NCBI GenBank assembly: GCA_015059405.1
Contig: SVAL01000007.1
Location: 24,475-88,474, forward strand
Reading direction: 5' to 3'
Source: Bacillota bacterium
GTDB lineage: Bacteria > Bacillota_I > Bacilli_A > RF39 > UBA660
DNA length: 64,000 nt
Below are positions 26,160 to 35,232 of this stretch, piece after piece (position 1 is the first letter of the stretch; each line of letters starts with the position of its first letter). The notes below the pieces were generated by a model. The model searched no databases. It was not told where the DNA came from and saw only the letters and a program-made list of their open reading frames with translations. Made by a program: the position numbers and the translations under genes.

Positions 26160-26802
26160 TTTTCTTACCTGCTTTTATTACTTTCTTTTGAAGATGTTTT
26201 AATTGTTTTACTTTTAATTCATCTATATTACTTAAATTAATTCCTTCTTCATATAATTTTTCAGAATAAGGAACTAAATCTGTTGGATATTCACACCTAA
26301 CTGGATTCATAGTATTTGTATTTTTATTTTTAGGTAAATATTTATCTACTTCACTTTTTATTACTTCATCTACTTGATTTTTATGTTCAATAATCCAAGA
26401 AACTAAGTTCATTTCTTTCTTTAATTTATATGGGAAATAACATTGACCAAAATAAATACCTGCACCTAATAACCAACATGTTCCTGCAAACCAATGACCA
26501 ACTGTATATTGTAATAAAGTATTGGTTCCATATAAAAATAATAGTGATCCTTGCCAACGTATTCTACTATCAATTTTAGGTTCTAGCTTGTCTTGCATTT
26601 CTTGTAATTGTTCTTTTTGTTTTGATTCTAATTCAGCTTCTGTATTTTCGTTTAATGCTTCAGTATGATGCCAACCAGACATATAAACTATTTCTGCGAA
26701 TTTATGTTCTTTATTTATTCTATAACTTTCAATATAATCACTTGTATCCATATAGCTACCAATAACACCATATTTACTTGCTATTCTACTATAATTTTTC
26801 AT
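26152..26802 (-). CDS. Two-helix membrane protein of unknown family, paralogue A (216 aa)
   Basis: Same layout as the next gene: N-terminal soluble domain, central hydrophobic pair (about 100-140), and a C-terminal charged tail with Y-E-E-G-I-N-L-S-N-I. Its ribosome site is a run of six G (GGGGGG) 4 nt before the ATG. Encoded downstream of the SpoIIID-like regulator, possibly under its control (inference). Confidence 0.6.
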   Translation of the reverse strand: MKNYSRIASKYGVIGSYMDTSDYIESYRINKEHKFAEIVYMSGWHHTEALNENTEAELESKQKEQLQEMQDKLEPKIDSRIRWQGSLLFLYGTNTLLQYTVGHWFAGTCWLLGAGIYFGQCYFPYKLKKEMNLVSWIIEHKNQVDEVIKSEVDKYLPKNKNTNTMNPVRCEYPTDLVPYSEKLYEEGINLSNIDELKVKQLKHLQKKVIKAGKKNV

Positions 26803-26822
26803 TTTACCCCCCTAATACTAAT

Positions 26823-27344
26823 TTATTTTCTTCCTGATTTTGAAACTCTTTCTTCCATTATCTCTCTTGATATATCTTCGCTAAGTGGATGAGTTCTTTT
26901 ATGCTCTTCAATATAATCTTGAGCGCTCATTCCACGACGATTAGCTTCAGCAACAGCATATACCATACTTGCTGTATCAAAATCTTTAACACCTTTTGTT
27001 ACCATTTCGTGTAGTGTAGAAGATGGAATTTTAAAATGAGCTTCAGCTTCGCGATAAGTCATACCCTCATTTATTATCTTCATTGCTACTTCAAGTGCTT
27101 GTTCTTCTGTCCAAGTTGGTCCTCTTTTTCCTGTGTGTCCACCTTTAATAGTTCCTGCTTTAATATTACCAGTTTTCTTTTCTTGAACTAATTTAAAAGT
27201 CTCTGGTGCTAATTCTTCTAATTTTTTTAGATGTAATTGTAGAGTTCGTTTACTAATATGTAAGTCACTACTTGCTTGTTCTATAGTTACATCATTTTTT
27301 AAATAATATTCTGCTTCTTTAATTATTTCTTCTTTTGTTGCCAT
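26823..27344 (-). CDS. SpoIIID-like helix-turn-helix regulator with two HTH units (173 aa)
   Basis: Residues about 15-60 resemble SpoIIID: T-I-E-Q-A-S-S-D-L-H-I-S-K-R-T-L-Q then a conserved Lys/Gly-Gly stretch. A second unit (about 95-120) has M-T-Y-R-E-A-E-A-H-F-K-I-P-S-S-T-L-H. Probably a DNA-binding protein; in Bacillus SpoIIID acts in the mother cell. The ATG at 27344 follows GGTGA just after the lepA stop; an earlier ATG overlaps lepA. Confidence 0.65.
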   Translation of the reverse strand: MATKEEIIKEAEYYLKNDVTIEQASSDLHISKRTLQLHLKKLEELAPETFKLVQEKKTGNIKAGTIKGGHTGKRGPTWTEEQALEVAMKIINEGMTYREAEAHFKIPSSTLHEMVTKGVKDFDTASMVYAVAEANRRGMSAQDYIEEHKRTHPLSEDISREIMEERVSKSGRK

Positions 27345-27345
27345 A

Positions 27346-29145
27346 TTATTCACCATCCATACTCAATACACTCATAAATGCTTCTTGTGGAAGTTCTACA
27401 CTACCAATTTGTTTCATTTTCTTTTTACCTTCTTTTTGTTTTTCTAGAAGTTTTCTTTTTCTTGTAATATCTCCACCATAACATTTAGCAAGTACATCTT
27501 TTCTTAATGCTTTTACAGTAGATCTTGCAATTATTTTATTTCCTAGTGCTGCTTGAATTGGTACTTCAAACATTTGACGAGGAATTGCATCTTTTAAATG
27601 TTCTACAACACTTTTACCACGATTATATGCAAAGTCTTTATGAACAATAACACTTAATGCATCAATTACATCTCCATTTAATAGAATATCCATCTTACAT
27701 AAATTACTTGTTTTATATCCAATAAGTTCATAGTCAAACGATGCATATCCTTTTGTATATGATTTTAATTTATCGAAAAAATCATATACAATTTCTGAAA
27801 GAGGCAATTCGTAATGAATATTTACTCTTGTTACATCAATATATTCCATACTGATATAATTACCTCTTTTTTCTTGACATAGTTCCATAATAGGACCGAT
27901 ATATTCAATTGGAGTAAAAATATTAGTTTTGATATATGGTTCGCGTACTTCTTTTATTTTTGTTTGCTCTGGCATCTTAGTTGGAGCATCTATTAGTTCT
28001 ACTTCGCCATTTGTTAATACAGCTTCATATACAACAGATGGTGCTGTTGTAATAATATCAATATTAAATTCACGTGTAATTCTTTCTTTTATGATATCCA
28101 TATGTAAAAGACCTAAAAATCCACATCTAAATCCAAATCCTAAAGCTGTTGATGTTTCTGGTTCAAATATTAAAGATGCATCATTTAATTTTAATTTATT
28201 TAATGCTTCTCTTAAATCTTCAAAGCGATTTGATTCTATTGGGAATAACCCACAAAATACCATTGATTTCATTGGTTGATATCCAGGTAAACTAACACTT
28301 GCTGGATTTTTAGCGTTAGTAATAGTATCTCCTACTTTAATATCAGATATATTTTTAATACTAGCAGCAATTGATCCTACTTCTCCTGCTAAAAGTTCTT
28401 GTTTTTTTTCTTCTTTTGGTGTATTAACCATAAGTTCCACTACTTCATATTCAGCGTTTGTTTCCATCATACGAATAGTATCTCCTACTTTTATTTTACC
28501 ATTTACAACCCTGTTTGAAATAATAACTCCACGATAACTGTCAAAAATACTATCAAAAATTAATGCTTGTAATGGTGCATTTCGATCACCTTTTGGAGCT
28601 GGTATTACTTCAACAATACGATCAACTAATTCTTTTATACCAACACCAGTTTTAGCACTTGTAAGAATTATTTCATCATCAGTAAATCCTAACAAATCAT
28701 GTAATTCCTTTTTTACTTTAGGAATGTCTGCACTTGGTAAATCTATTTTATTTATTACTGGAATAATTGTTAAATCATTTTCCATTGCTAAATATAGGTT
28801 TGCTAAAGTTTGAGCTTCAATTCCTTGAGCTGCATCTACTACTAAAATTGCTCCTTCACAGGCTGCTAGACTTCTACTTACTTCATAAGTAAAGTCGACA
28901 TGACCAGGAGTATCTATTAAATTTAAATTATATTCTTCGCCATTATAATTATATGTTAGTGCCGCTGTATTTAATTTTATTGTTATTCCTCTTTCTCTTT
29001 CAAGATCCATACTATCTAAAAATTGTGCTTTTGCTTCTCTTTTTGTAACAGCATTAGTTACTTCTAAAATACGATCAGCAAGGGTACTTTTACCATGATC
29101 AATATGGGCTATTATTGAGAAATTTCTTATATGAGATAAATCCAT
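27346..29145 (-). CDS. lepA: Translation elongation factor 4, LepA (599 aa)
   Basis: Ribosome-associated GTPase. G1 [10 protein letters not shown]3 D-T-P-G-H-V-D-F and G4 N-K-I-D-L are intact; domains II, III and V and the LepA-specific C-terminal domain (with N-K-I-I-A-R-S and C-Y-G-G-D-I-T-R-K) follow. Length is normal. The ATG at 29145 follows AAGGTGA; two upstream in-frame codons are rejected. Confidence 0.97.
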   Translation of the reverse strand: MDLSHIRNFSIIAHIDHGKSTLADRILEVTNAVTKREAKAQFLDSMDLERERGITIKLNTAALTYNYNGEEYNLNLIDTPGHVDFTYEVSRSLAACEGAILVVDAAQGIEAQTLANLYLAMENDLTIIPVINKIDLPSADIPKVKKELHDLLGFTDDEIILTSAKTGVGIKELVDRIVEVIPAPKGDRNAPLQALIFDSIFDSYRGVIISNRVVNGKIKVGDTIRMMETNAEYEVVELMVNTPKEEKKQELLAGEVGSIAASIKNISDIKVGDTITNAKNPASVSLPGYQPMKSMVFCGLFPIESNRFEDLREALNKLKLNDASLIFEPETSTALGFGFRCGFLGLLHMDIIKERITREFNIDIITTAPSVVYEAVLTNGEVELIDAPTKMPEQTKIKEVREPYIKTNIFTPIEYIGPIMELCQEKRGNYISMEYIDVTRVNIHYELPLSEIVYDFFDKLKSYTKGYASFDYELIGYKTSNLCKMDILLNGDVIDALSVIVHKDFAYNRGKSVVEHLKDAIPRQMFEVPIQAALGNKIIARSTVKALRKDVLAKCYGGDITRKRKLLEKQKEGKKKMKQIGSVELPQEAFMSVLSMDGE

Positions 29146-29215
29146 ATACATCACCTTGCTCTATTATATCAAAACTCTTAATACTTGATAAGTATAAAGT
29201 ATTAAAATAAATAAA

Positions 29216-29237
29216 AAAAGTAGATAAATCTACTTTA
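29216..29237 (-). terminator. Terminator of the 186-aa unknown gene
   Basis: AAAGTAGA/TCTACTTT stem with 4-nt loop and a T run on the minus strand, overlapping the end of the gene. Confidence 0.75.
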
Positions 29238-29795
29238 ATTTGCTAATATTCTTATTTTTGGTGCGTTTGCTTCGTTAGCTATTCTTGTTACAGCTTTATC
29301 ATTTGTAGTTTGTAATACATTCATAGCTTGTTCCGCCAACTCAAGTTTTGTTTTTTTAGATGTAGTTGTTGTTAAGTCTTGGTTAAATGCATTCCATCCT
29401 TTAGCAATACTACATAGTTCATCACACGCATATTCTCTTTGACATTTAGTAAGTGTTTTTAAATATACTTTTTTTACAATTGCTACATATAATTCAACAG
29501 CTGAAGGAGTAAAATTATCTACGTTTATCATAGTATTTATATGATTTCCACGCATAAGTGCATCTATTTGTTTTAATGTAGAAAAATCTTGTTCTCTAAT
29601 TAAATGTGATAGTTCTTCTAATCTTTTAGTTTCTTCAAATGATTCTTGAATAGATTTTTTTATTCTACTTATTCTACCATTTCTAATAATAGCTTGTCCC
29701 TTAGCGATAGATCTTTCTAAATCTTCTCTTGATATACCTAAAATTCTTTCTTTTAATTCTTCATCAGAATGCATTCTTTTTATTATAAATTCCAT
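29235..29795 (-). CDS. Hypothetical protein (186 aa)
   Basis: Predominantly helical and charged with no signal peptide or membrane segment. Two Cys lie in C-x6-C-D-E-L-C near residue 118. AAAGGGGG ribosome site. It has its own terminator and stands alone between recO and lepA. I do not recognise a family. Confidence 0.5.
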   Translation of the reverse strand: MEFIIKRMHSDEELKERILGISREDLERSIAKGQAIIRNGRISRIKKSIQESFEETKRLEELSHLIREQDFSTLKQIDALMRGNHINTMINVDNFTPSAVELYVAIVKKVYLKTLTKCQREYACDELCSIAKGWNAFNQDLTTTTSKKTKLELAEQAMNVLQTTNDKAVTRIANEANAPKIRILAN

Positions 29796-29856
29796 ATTAA
29801 TCCCCCTTTGTCACATGTTGCTAATTATAGCATTTTTCATATTTTTTGTCAATTTA

Positions 29857-29876
29857 AAAGGCATTTACATGCCTTT
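29857..29876 (-). terminator. Terminator of the era-recO operon
   Basis: AAAGGCAT/ATGCCTTT stem with 4-nt loop and T-rich tail, overlapping the recO stop. Confidence 0.8.
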
Positions 29877-30609
29877 AGTTATTAAAAGTTTTTAAAAATG
29901 ATTTACTCTTTAAATATAATCCTGAGTATAAATCATAATATTCATCTAAGAATTCACTTATTTCTTTTACTGTTTGAATAGATAAGTCTAACTTAGTTAT
30001 TTTAGATATATCTACATAATTAAACATTCTTATTACTTTAATTGCTTTTTCACTTACTATTTTTTCGTTAGTATAGCATTCTCTACAAACGAATCCACCA
30101 CTCTTACTACTAAGAGTTACTATTTCTGTTTGGTTACCACAAATGTTACAACCATCAACATTTAGGCCAATTCCTAAATAATCTAAATATTTCAATTCAA
30201 TTATATTAGTAATAATTAGTGGATCAAAACCATCTTCTATTTTATTTAATCCCTCTATTAATAAATTATATATTTCAGTACTGGGATTTTGTTTATATGT
30301 TTGTTGAGAGAGTTCAATTAGATATGTAGCATAGCTAATTTTAATTATATCTGTCATGATATTTTTATAGTATCTTTTTAAATCAACACTAATTAAGGTA
30401 GATAAACCATTATCTTTATAGTAGACATTAAAATCTCCATAAATAAGTTTGGTGCTTACTGTCCTTAGGTTACTTTTTACTTTACGACATCCTTTAGACA
30501 TTACACCAATTATGCCATAGTCTTTTGTAAGTATATTTAATATTTTACTAGACTCACTATAATTAGTATCACCTATTACTATTCCTTCTATTTTCTTTAT
30601 CTCTGGCAC
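29875..30609 (-). CDS. recO: Recombination mediator RecO (244 aa)
   Basis: Loads RecA with RecR/RecF. N-terminal OB fold with G-I-V-I-G-D-T-N-Y-S-E-S-S-K-I and a helical C-terminal domain with a four-Cys zinc motif, C-N-I-C...C-R-E-C (about 148-175), common in Gram-positive RecO. The start is a GTG (30607-30609) after GAAGGTG; the frame opens inside the 3' part of the yqzL-like gene, overlapping it by 41 nt. Order yqzL-recO after era matches B. subtilis. Confidence 0.92.
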   Translation of the reverse strand: MPEIKKIEGIVIGDTNYSESSKILNILTKDYGIIGVMSKGCRKVKSNLRTVSTKLIYGDFNVYYKDNGLSTLISVDLKRYYKNIMTDIIKISYATYLIELSQQTYKQNPSTEIYNLLIEGLNKIEDGFDPLIITNIIELKYLDYLGIGLNVDGCNICGNQTEIVTLSSKSGGFVCRECYTNEKIVSEKAIKVIRMFNYVDISKITKLDLSIQTVKEISEFLDEYYDLYSGLYLKSKSFLKTFNN

Positions 30610-30703
30610 TTGATTCACCTTCTATTTTTTTGGCCATTAAATAATATTTAATATCCCCTGTTTGTTTAAAAAGATTCCATACAATTTCATAATTATCATT
30701 CAT
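30569..30703 (-). CDS. yqzL: YqzL-like small protein (44 aa)
   Basis: An ATG at 30701-30703, with AGGTGAT at ideal distance, opens a frame ending with TGA at 30569. The protein begins with N-Y-E-I-V-W-N-L-F-K-Q-T-G-D-I-K-Y-Y-L, matching the W-x-x-F-x-x-T-G-x-I-x-x-Y-L pattern of YqzL proteins encoded just upstream of recO in Bacillus. The C-terminal part shares DNA with the recO start in another frame. Function unknown. Confidence 0.75.
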   Translation of the reverse strand: MNDNYEIVWNLFKQTGDIKYYLMAKKIEGESSARDKENRRNSNR

Positions 30704-30757
30704 ATTTATATCACCTATTATATATTGATGATAAAAATATTTATTTATTCATATATT

Positions 30758-30943
30758 TTAATCAAGTATCATTATTAATAAAACTAATAGTAAAATAATT
30801 CCTATTATTACAACTACAATATTACTTGATTTATTTAGTTCTTCTTTGTCGTGATAAATATTATATTGTGTACCATATTTTTTACGTTGTTCATCAGAAT
30901 TAACTTGATTATTATTTACATTATTTTGATTGTTATCGTTCAT
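30758..30943 (-). CDS. Small C-terminally anchored membrane protein (61 aa)
   Basis: An Asn/Gln-rich N-terminal half (1-40) is followed by a single hydrophobic segment (about 42-60) at the end: a tail-anchored topology. RBS GAGGTG before the ATG at 30943. It lies between era and yqzL in the conserved cluster. Function unknown. Confidence 0.6.
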   Translation of the reverse strand: MNDNNQNNVNNNQVNSDEQRKKYGTQYNIYHDKEELNKSSNIVVVIIGIILLLVLLIMILD

Positions 30944-30964
30944 AAAATACACCTCTTATATTAT

Positions 30965-31849
30965 TTAGTCTATTTCTTTTAGTCCAAATTCTATTAAATA
31001 TTTATCTTTATCACGCCAATCTTCAATTGTTTTAACGTGTGTTTCTAAGAAAACTTGTTTACCTAGGAATTCTTCGATGTCTTGTCTTGCTTGTATTCCT
31101 ATTTCTTTTAACATTCTTCCTTGTTTACCTATAATTATCTTTTTTAAATTATCTCTATCTACAATTATTAATACACTTATTTCAATTATATTACCTGTAT
31201 CTTCATAAGATTCAACCATACAGTTTACTGTATGTGGCACTTCTTTATTAGTTAAATGAAGAATTTTTTCTCTTACAAATTCTGCGATTAGGAAATTACG
31301 ACTAACATTGGTAATAATTTCATCATCATAATATTTAACATCATCATTTAAATATTTTTTTATTGTATTAATTAAATCAACTACATTATCCCCCTTCAAA
31401 GCTGATACTGGAATTATTTCTTTAAAATCATGTAGTTTATTTAATTCAGTAATAATTTCAAATAGTTCTTCCTTTTTTATACGATCAACTTTATTTAGAA
31501 TTAGAAATGTTGGTTTATTTTCTTGTTTTATCTTTTCTAATATAAATTGATCTCCTTTACCAAAACCTTTTTCTACATCAACTAAAAATAATAATAAATC
31601 AACATCTTCTGTCATCATATATGCTTTTTGATTTAAATATGTTCCTAGTTTATTTTGTGGTTTATGTATCCCTGGTGTATCAATGAAAACAATTTGTGAA
31701 TCATCATCATTATATATACCTTGGATTATATTTCTAGTTGTACCACTAACGTTACTAGTAATGGCAATTTTTCTTTCTAATAAGCTATTTAACAAAGTTG
31801 ATTTACCTACGTTAGGTCTTCCAACTATACTAACAAAACCACTTTTCAT
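30965..31849 (-). CDS. era: GTPase Era (294 aa)
   Basis: 16S rRNA-binding GTPase needed for 30S maturation. G1 G-R-P-N-V-G-K-S-T, G3 D-T-P-G-I-H, G4 N-K-V-D and a C-terminal KH domain with I-I-G-K-Q-G-R-M-L-K-E-I-G are intact. Standard length. Part of ybeY-dgkA-cdd-era cluster. Confidence 0.97.
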   Translation of the reverse strand: MKSGFVSIVGRPNVGKSTLLNSLLERKIAITSNVSGTTRNIIQGIYNDDDSQIVFIDTPGIHKPQNKLGTYLNQKAYMMTEDVDLLLFLVDVEKGFGKGDQFILEKIKQENKPTFLILNKVDRIKKEELFEIITELNKLHDFKEIIPVSALKGDNVVDLINTIKKYLNDDVKYYDDEIITNVSRNFLIAEFVREKILHLTNKEVPHTVNCMVESYEDTGNIIEISVLIIVDRDNLKKIIIGKQGRMLKEIGIQARQDIEEFLGKQVFLETHVKTIEDWRDKDKYLIEFGLKEID

Positions 31850-31858
31850 AAAAACCTC

Positions 31859-32248
31859 CTAATAGTTGAATATAGATGAGTAAAGATTTGCAACTTCTAG
31901 TGTTACTCCTTGTCCAAATAAATTCATACAAACAACTTCTTTATTGTCTTCAAAGAATTCGCAAATTACTGCTCTATCTAAATATTTTAAGTCGGAAATA
32001 CTTGCACTTCCTACCATCAAATATATTTTTTCAAAATCTCCTTTTTTGTATCCGGATGTTACTGCTTGACCAATTGCAGATTGTTCAGCATAGATAGCAT
32101 CTCTGAATACTGAATTTTTTACATTTACTCCAAAAAATTCGGTACCATCTTTCATAACTACTATTGATGAAAAGTGAAGTGAGTCACTAGGTACACAGCA
32201 ATTTTGTAGTAATTTTATCAATTTTTTTCTATATTTTTCATTATCCAT
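31859..32248 (-). CDS. Cytidine deaminase-like protein lacking zinc ligands (129 aa)
   Basis: Same fold and length as the intact cytidine deaminase encoded 9 nt upstream, and alignable throughout. The first motif is Y-A-E-Q instead of C-A-E-Q, keeping the catalytic Glu but losing the Cys. The second motif, P-C-x2-C, is replaced by L-K-Y-L-D. All three zinc Cys are therefore gone and catalysis is unlikely. As cytidine deaminases are usually tetramers with shared active sites, it could form mixed oligomers with the active copy (inference). Confidence 0.8.
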   Translation of the reverse strand: MDNEKYRKKLIKLLQNCCVPSDSLHFSSIVVMKDGTEFFGVNVKNSVFRDAIYAEQSAIGQAVTSGYKKGDFEKIYLMVGSASISDLKYLDRAVICEFFEDNKEVVCMNLFGQGVTLEVANLYSSIFNY

Positions 32249-32257
32249 AATACACCT

Positions 32258-32644
32258 CTATACTAAATCACTTTCATCAAAAGGTGATGGACATAGTTGT
32301 CTAACTGTAAATACTTTTTTTTCGCCTGTAGTACTATAACAAATAATAGGACTATCTGGTGAAAATAGTTCGTTAATTACTTGTCTACATAAAAAACAAG
32401 GAGTAGATACAGTTTGTCCATCTGTGATTACATATAAAAGAGCAAAATCTCCTTTACCATAACCAGCACTACATGCAGCAGCTATTGCATTTTGCTCTGC
32501 ACACATTCCATCTCTAAATGATGGATTTTCAACATTTACCCCCGGAAATCCTTTACCATCTTTTGTAACAACGATTGACGCTGTACGATAATTTGTTAAA
32601 GGAACATAACTGTTTTCTTGTAACTTTCGTAATTTTTCAAACAT
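32258..32644 (-). CDS. cdd: Cytidine deaminase (128 aa)
   Basis: Deaminates cytidine and deoxycytidine in pyrimidine salvage. Zinc-binding C-A-E-Q-N-A (about 48-53) and P-C-F-L-C-R (about 82-87) are complete, with N-V-E-N-P-S and the C-terminal substrate-binding region. Located between dgkA and era as in Bacillus. Good AGGAGG-type ribosome site. Confidence 0.95.
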   Translation of the reverse strand: MFEKLRKLQENSYVPLTNYRTASIVVTKDGKGFPGVNVENPSFRDGMCAEQNAIAAACSAGYGKGDFALLYVITDGQTVSTPCFLCRQVINELFSPDSPIICYSTTGEKKVFTVRQLCPSPFDESDLV

Positions 32645-32652
32645 ATTTCCTC

Positions 32653-33051
32653 CTATATTAGACCAATAAATACTAATGCTTTTGGTAATAATATTATTAA
32701 TCCAATGATAGCGGCTGTTATTGCCATTACTAAGACTGCCCCTGATGCAGTATCTTTTGCTATTTTAGCAAGTGGATCATATTTTGGTTGTACTAAATCA
32801 ACTACTACTTCAACAACAGTATTGATTAATTCTAGTGCAATAACTAATCCAATTAATAATATACATATAGCCCATTCAATTATACTTACTCCTAAAATGA
32901 AGCAAACAACAAAAACTACAACTGCAGCTAAGAAATGAAGTCTTAAATTAATTTCTGAATTATAAGTATAATTTATTCCTTCAAGAGCATTTTTTAAAGT
33001 TCCTTTTACGGTCTTTTTTTCATGTTTATATCTTCTAGCGAACAATTTCAT
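32653..33051 (-). CDS. dgkA: Diacylglycerol/undecaprenol kinase DgkA family (132 aa)
   Basis: Small integral membrane lipid kinase with three membrane helices and the signature A-L-E-L-I-N-T-V-V-E-V-V-V-D (about 68-81) plus K-D-x-A-S-G-A-V. In Gram-positives this family phosphorylates undecaprenol for cell-wall lipid carrier recycling. The start overlaps the ybeY end by 17 nt. Confidence 0.93.
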   Translation of the reverse strand: MKLFARRYKHEKKTVKGTLKNALEGINYTYNSEINLRLHFLAAVVVFVVCFILGVSIIEWAICILLIGLVIALELINTVVEVVVDLVQPKYDPLAKIAKDTASGAVLVMAITAAIIGLIILLPKALVFIGLI

Positions 33052-33481
33052 AACGTGATAATACCTCCTCTTGTTTCTTAAACATTATTTCTTCATCTTC
33101 TTTTTCCATGTGATCATATCCTAATAGATGTAAGAATCCATGAATAGCAAGAAAAGATAATTCTCTTTTAAAAGAGTGATTATATTCTTTAGCCTGACTT
33201 CTTGCTTTTTCTACAGAAATATAAATATCTCCTAATACTCTAATTTCTTCTAAATTAAATGTTTTATCATCTTCTAAAGCAAAGGAAATAACATCTGTTT
33301 CACGATCAATATTTCTATATTCTCTGTTTAAAACTCTTATTCTATCATTATCTATAATTATAACATTAAATAAGATATTATCAAGTCCTTCATCTTTACT
33401 AACATTTATTAAAAGAGTCTTTAATTCTTCTAATTCTTTTTCTAAATCTTCATTTGTTTCATTAAAAATTTCTATTTCCAT
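33035..33481 (-). CDS. ybeY: Endoribonuclease YbeY (148 aa)
   Basis: rRNA maturation and quality-control nuclease. The metal motif H-G-F-L-H-L-L-G-Y-D-H (about 115-125) is complete; N-R-E-Y-R-N-I-D-R-E-T-D-V-I-S-F is also typical. In Bacillus phoH precedes it; here a VanZ-like gene occupies that place. Confidence 0.95.
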   Translation of the reverse strand: MEIEIFNETNEDLEKELEELKTLLINVSKDEGLDNILFNVIIIDNDRIRVLNREYRNIDRETDVISFALEDDKTFNLEEIRVLGDIYISVEKARSQAKEYNHSFKRELSFLAIHGFLHLLGYDHMEKEDEEIMFKKQEEVLSRYEIVR

Positions 33482-33482
33482 A

Positions 33483-34088
33483 TTACCTCCACGTTACTAT
33501 TAATACTGTTACTATTAATACTATAATCGTTAATAAATTTAAACATATTTCTTTTTTAAAGAAAGGAAATATTTGTCCTATTTTATAAATAATCATATAT
33601 ATAAAGTATCCTATCATACCACCAACAACATTTAATAAAATATCATCTACATCAAATACTCTTCCAATTGCTAGTTGTGTTACTTCTATTGAAATAGATG
33701 CTGCTAGTATTAATATAAAGGCTTTAATTGGATTTTTTAACTCGATATAAAATGATGCAAAAAATCCATATGGCACAAATAATAGGACATTTCCAATTAT
33801 ATTTTTAAAAAATAATCTACTACCAACATCATATCTAAATATTTCACTAAATAATCGCAAATTATTACCATCACTAGTATTTAAATCTTTTGCTGTTACT
33901 AGTTGAAAGACACATAATATATACAACATAAAACATAGATATAAAACTTCTTTATAGAATACAAATTCATCTCGATGTTTTAATAAATAACCAATTCTTA
34001 TTGTTACTACTAAAACTACAGCGATTAAAAGAGTTGGCCACGTCATACTCAGTATTTCGTATACAGTTGTATCTATAACACTTCTCAT
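33483..34088 (-). CDS. VanZ-like membrane protein (201 aa)
   Basis: Five hydrophobic segments with the VanZ pattern: N-I-I-G-N-V-L-L-F-V-P-Y-G-F, the E-x-x-Q-L-x-x-G-R-x-F-D-V-D-D-I-L-L-N-x-x-G-G motif and a final helix. VanZ proteins are linked to teicoplanin resistance or membrane traits, but most have no assigned role. It lies between yqfD and ybeY, replacing phoH in the usual order. Confidence 0.88.
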   Translation of the reverse strand: MRSVIDTTVYEILSMTWPTLLIAVVLVVTIRIGYLLKHRDEFVFYKEVLYLCFMLYILCVFQLVTAKDLNTSDGNNLRLFSEIFRYDVGSRLFFKNIIGNVLLFVPYGFFASFYIELKNPIKAFILILAASISIEVTQLAIGRVFDVDDILLNVVGGMIGYFIYMIIYKIGQIFPFFKKEICLNLLTIIVLIVTVLIVTWR

Positions 34089-34092
34089 AACA

Positions 34093-35232
34093 TCACCCGT
34101 TTTCTTCTATGTCTTGATATAATGTAATATCTTCCTTAACTTTAAAGAATATTACCATCTCTATTGTACTATTTTTTGGGGTTGTTTTCAATTTCTTTTC
34201 TAGTAAAATATTATTTTCTTCCTTTACTATTGTTAGTATTTTTTCTTTAGCTAATTGAAATGCTTTTAGATCAAGTTCTTCATTTGTATATATTTGATCA
34301 ATATTAATTATTTTTTGATTATTTTCAAGACTTATCTTAAATGGAAGTACATTACTTTTTAGAGTTTTTTCACTTGTTATAAATTCATTATAGTCTTTAA
34401 ATAATGCATATCTCTTATTAAAAATAGTAAATGATATATTCTTTTTATATTCTTTTGTATATATAGTTTCTTTATAGTTATATGGTACTTCTACTATTAC
34501 TTGATACCAAGTTTCAGCATATACCTTACCTTCTGCGCACACTCTATTTTTTTCTTCATCATTTTTAGTAATAATTCCACTAATTAAAATATCGCCTTTT
34601 TTCACGTAGTCATTTACGGTTTTTATTACTTCTCCTTTAGACGAAGTAATATTCATAATTATTCCTGTTTTTTTGGCAATTATATTTCTGGGACTGCATT
34701 TATCTTTTTCTGTTTTTATGATTCTTTCTTCTACTCTTACTATGTATTTAGTACCAACTCTTTCTATTTCTAACCACTCTAATTTATCTTTGTTATTTTC
34801 TAATATATTATTTATTATTACTTGTCTTTTTTTAAAATCCTTCATAAAAGTATATTTTTTTATACCATTTACTTTTAGTTGTCGTTCAACTAAATTATAT
34901 ATTTCTTCATTTTTGGTATCTATTTCTATTTCAAAAGTTATATTACAAAGTATATTTAATAAAACTATTCCTAAAAGAATACATATAAAAAAAATATTAT
35001 ACTTTTTAATAATATCTTTTATTTTGTTTATTCCATATAAATTTGTAATATATATTTTATAAATAGTTTTTACTTTACTTAATTTCTTATAATTATTTGA
35101 ATCTATTTTTACATATACTATTTTATCTATAAACTTTATTTCTTCAAAATATATTCCTAAATTATATAATTGTTTAATAAATCTTTTTACATCTTTACCT
35201 TCTATTTTTAATTCATAATAATTATTAAACAT
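34093..35232 (-). CDS. yqfD: YqfD sporulation protein homologue (379 aa)
   Basis: Soluble N-terminal region, one membrane helix (about 87-107), then a long extracytoplasmic beta-rich domain with the L-E-W-L-E-I-E-R-V-G-T-K-Y and A-K-K-T-G-I-I blocks of YqfD. Family members act in sporulation (stage IV) in Bacillus. The ATG at 35232 lies inside the yqfC end, with AGGTGA upstream; a GTG extension is rejected. Confidence 0.88.
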   Translation of the reverse strand: MFNNYYELKIEGKDVKRFIKQLYNLGIYFEEIKFIDKIVYVKIDSNNYKKLSKVKTIYKIYITNLYGINKIKDIIKKYNIFFICILLGIVLLNILCNITFEIEIDTKNEEIYNLVERQLKVNGIKKYTFMKDFKKRQVIINNILENNKDKLEWLEIERVGTKYIVRVEERIIKTEKDKCSPRNIIAKKTGIIMNITSSKGEVIKTVNDYVKKGDILISGIITKNDEEKNRVCAEGKVYAETWYQVIVEVPYNYKETIYTKEYKKNISFTIFNKRYALFKDYNEFITSEKTLKSNVLPFKISLENNQKIINIDQIYTNEELDLKAFQLAKEKILTIVKEENNILLEKKLKTTPKNSTIEMVIFFKVKEDITLYQDIEENG

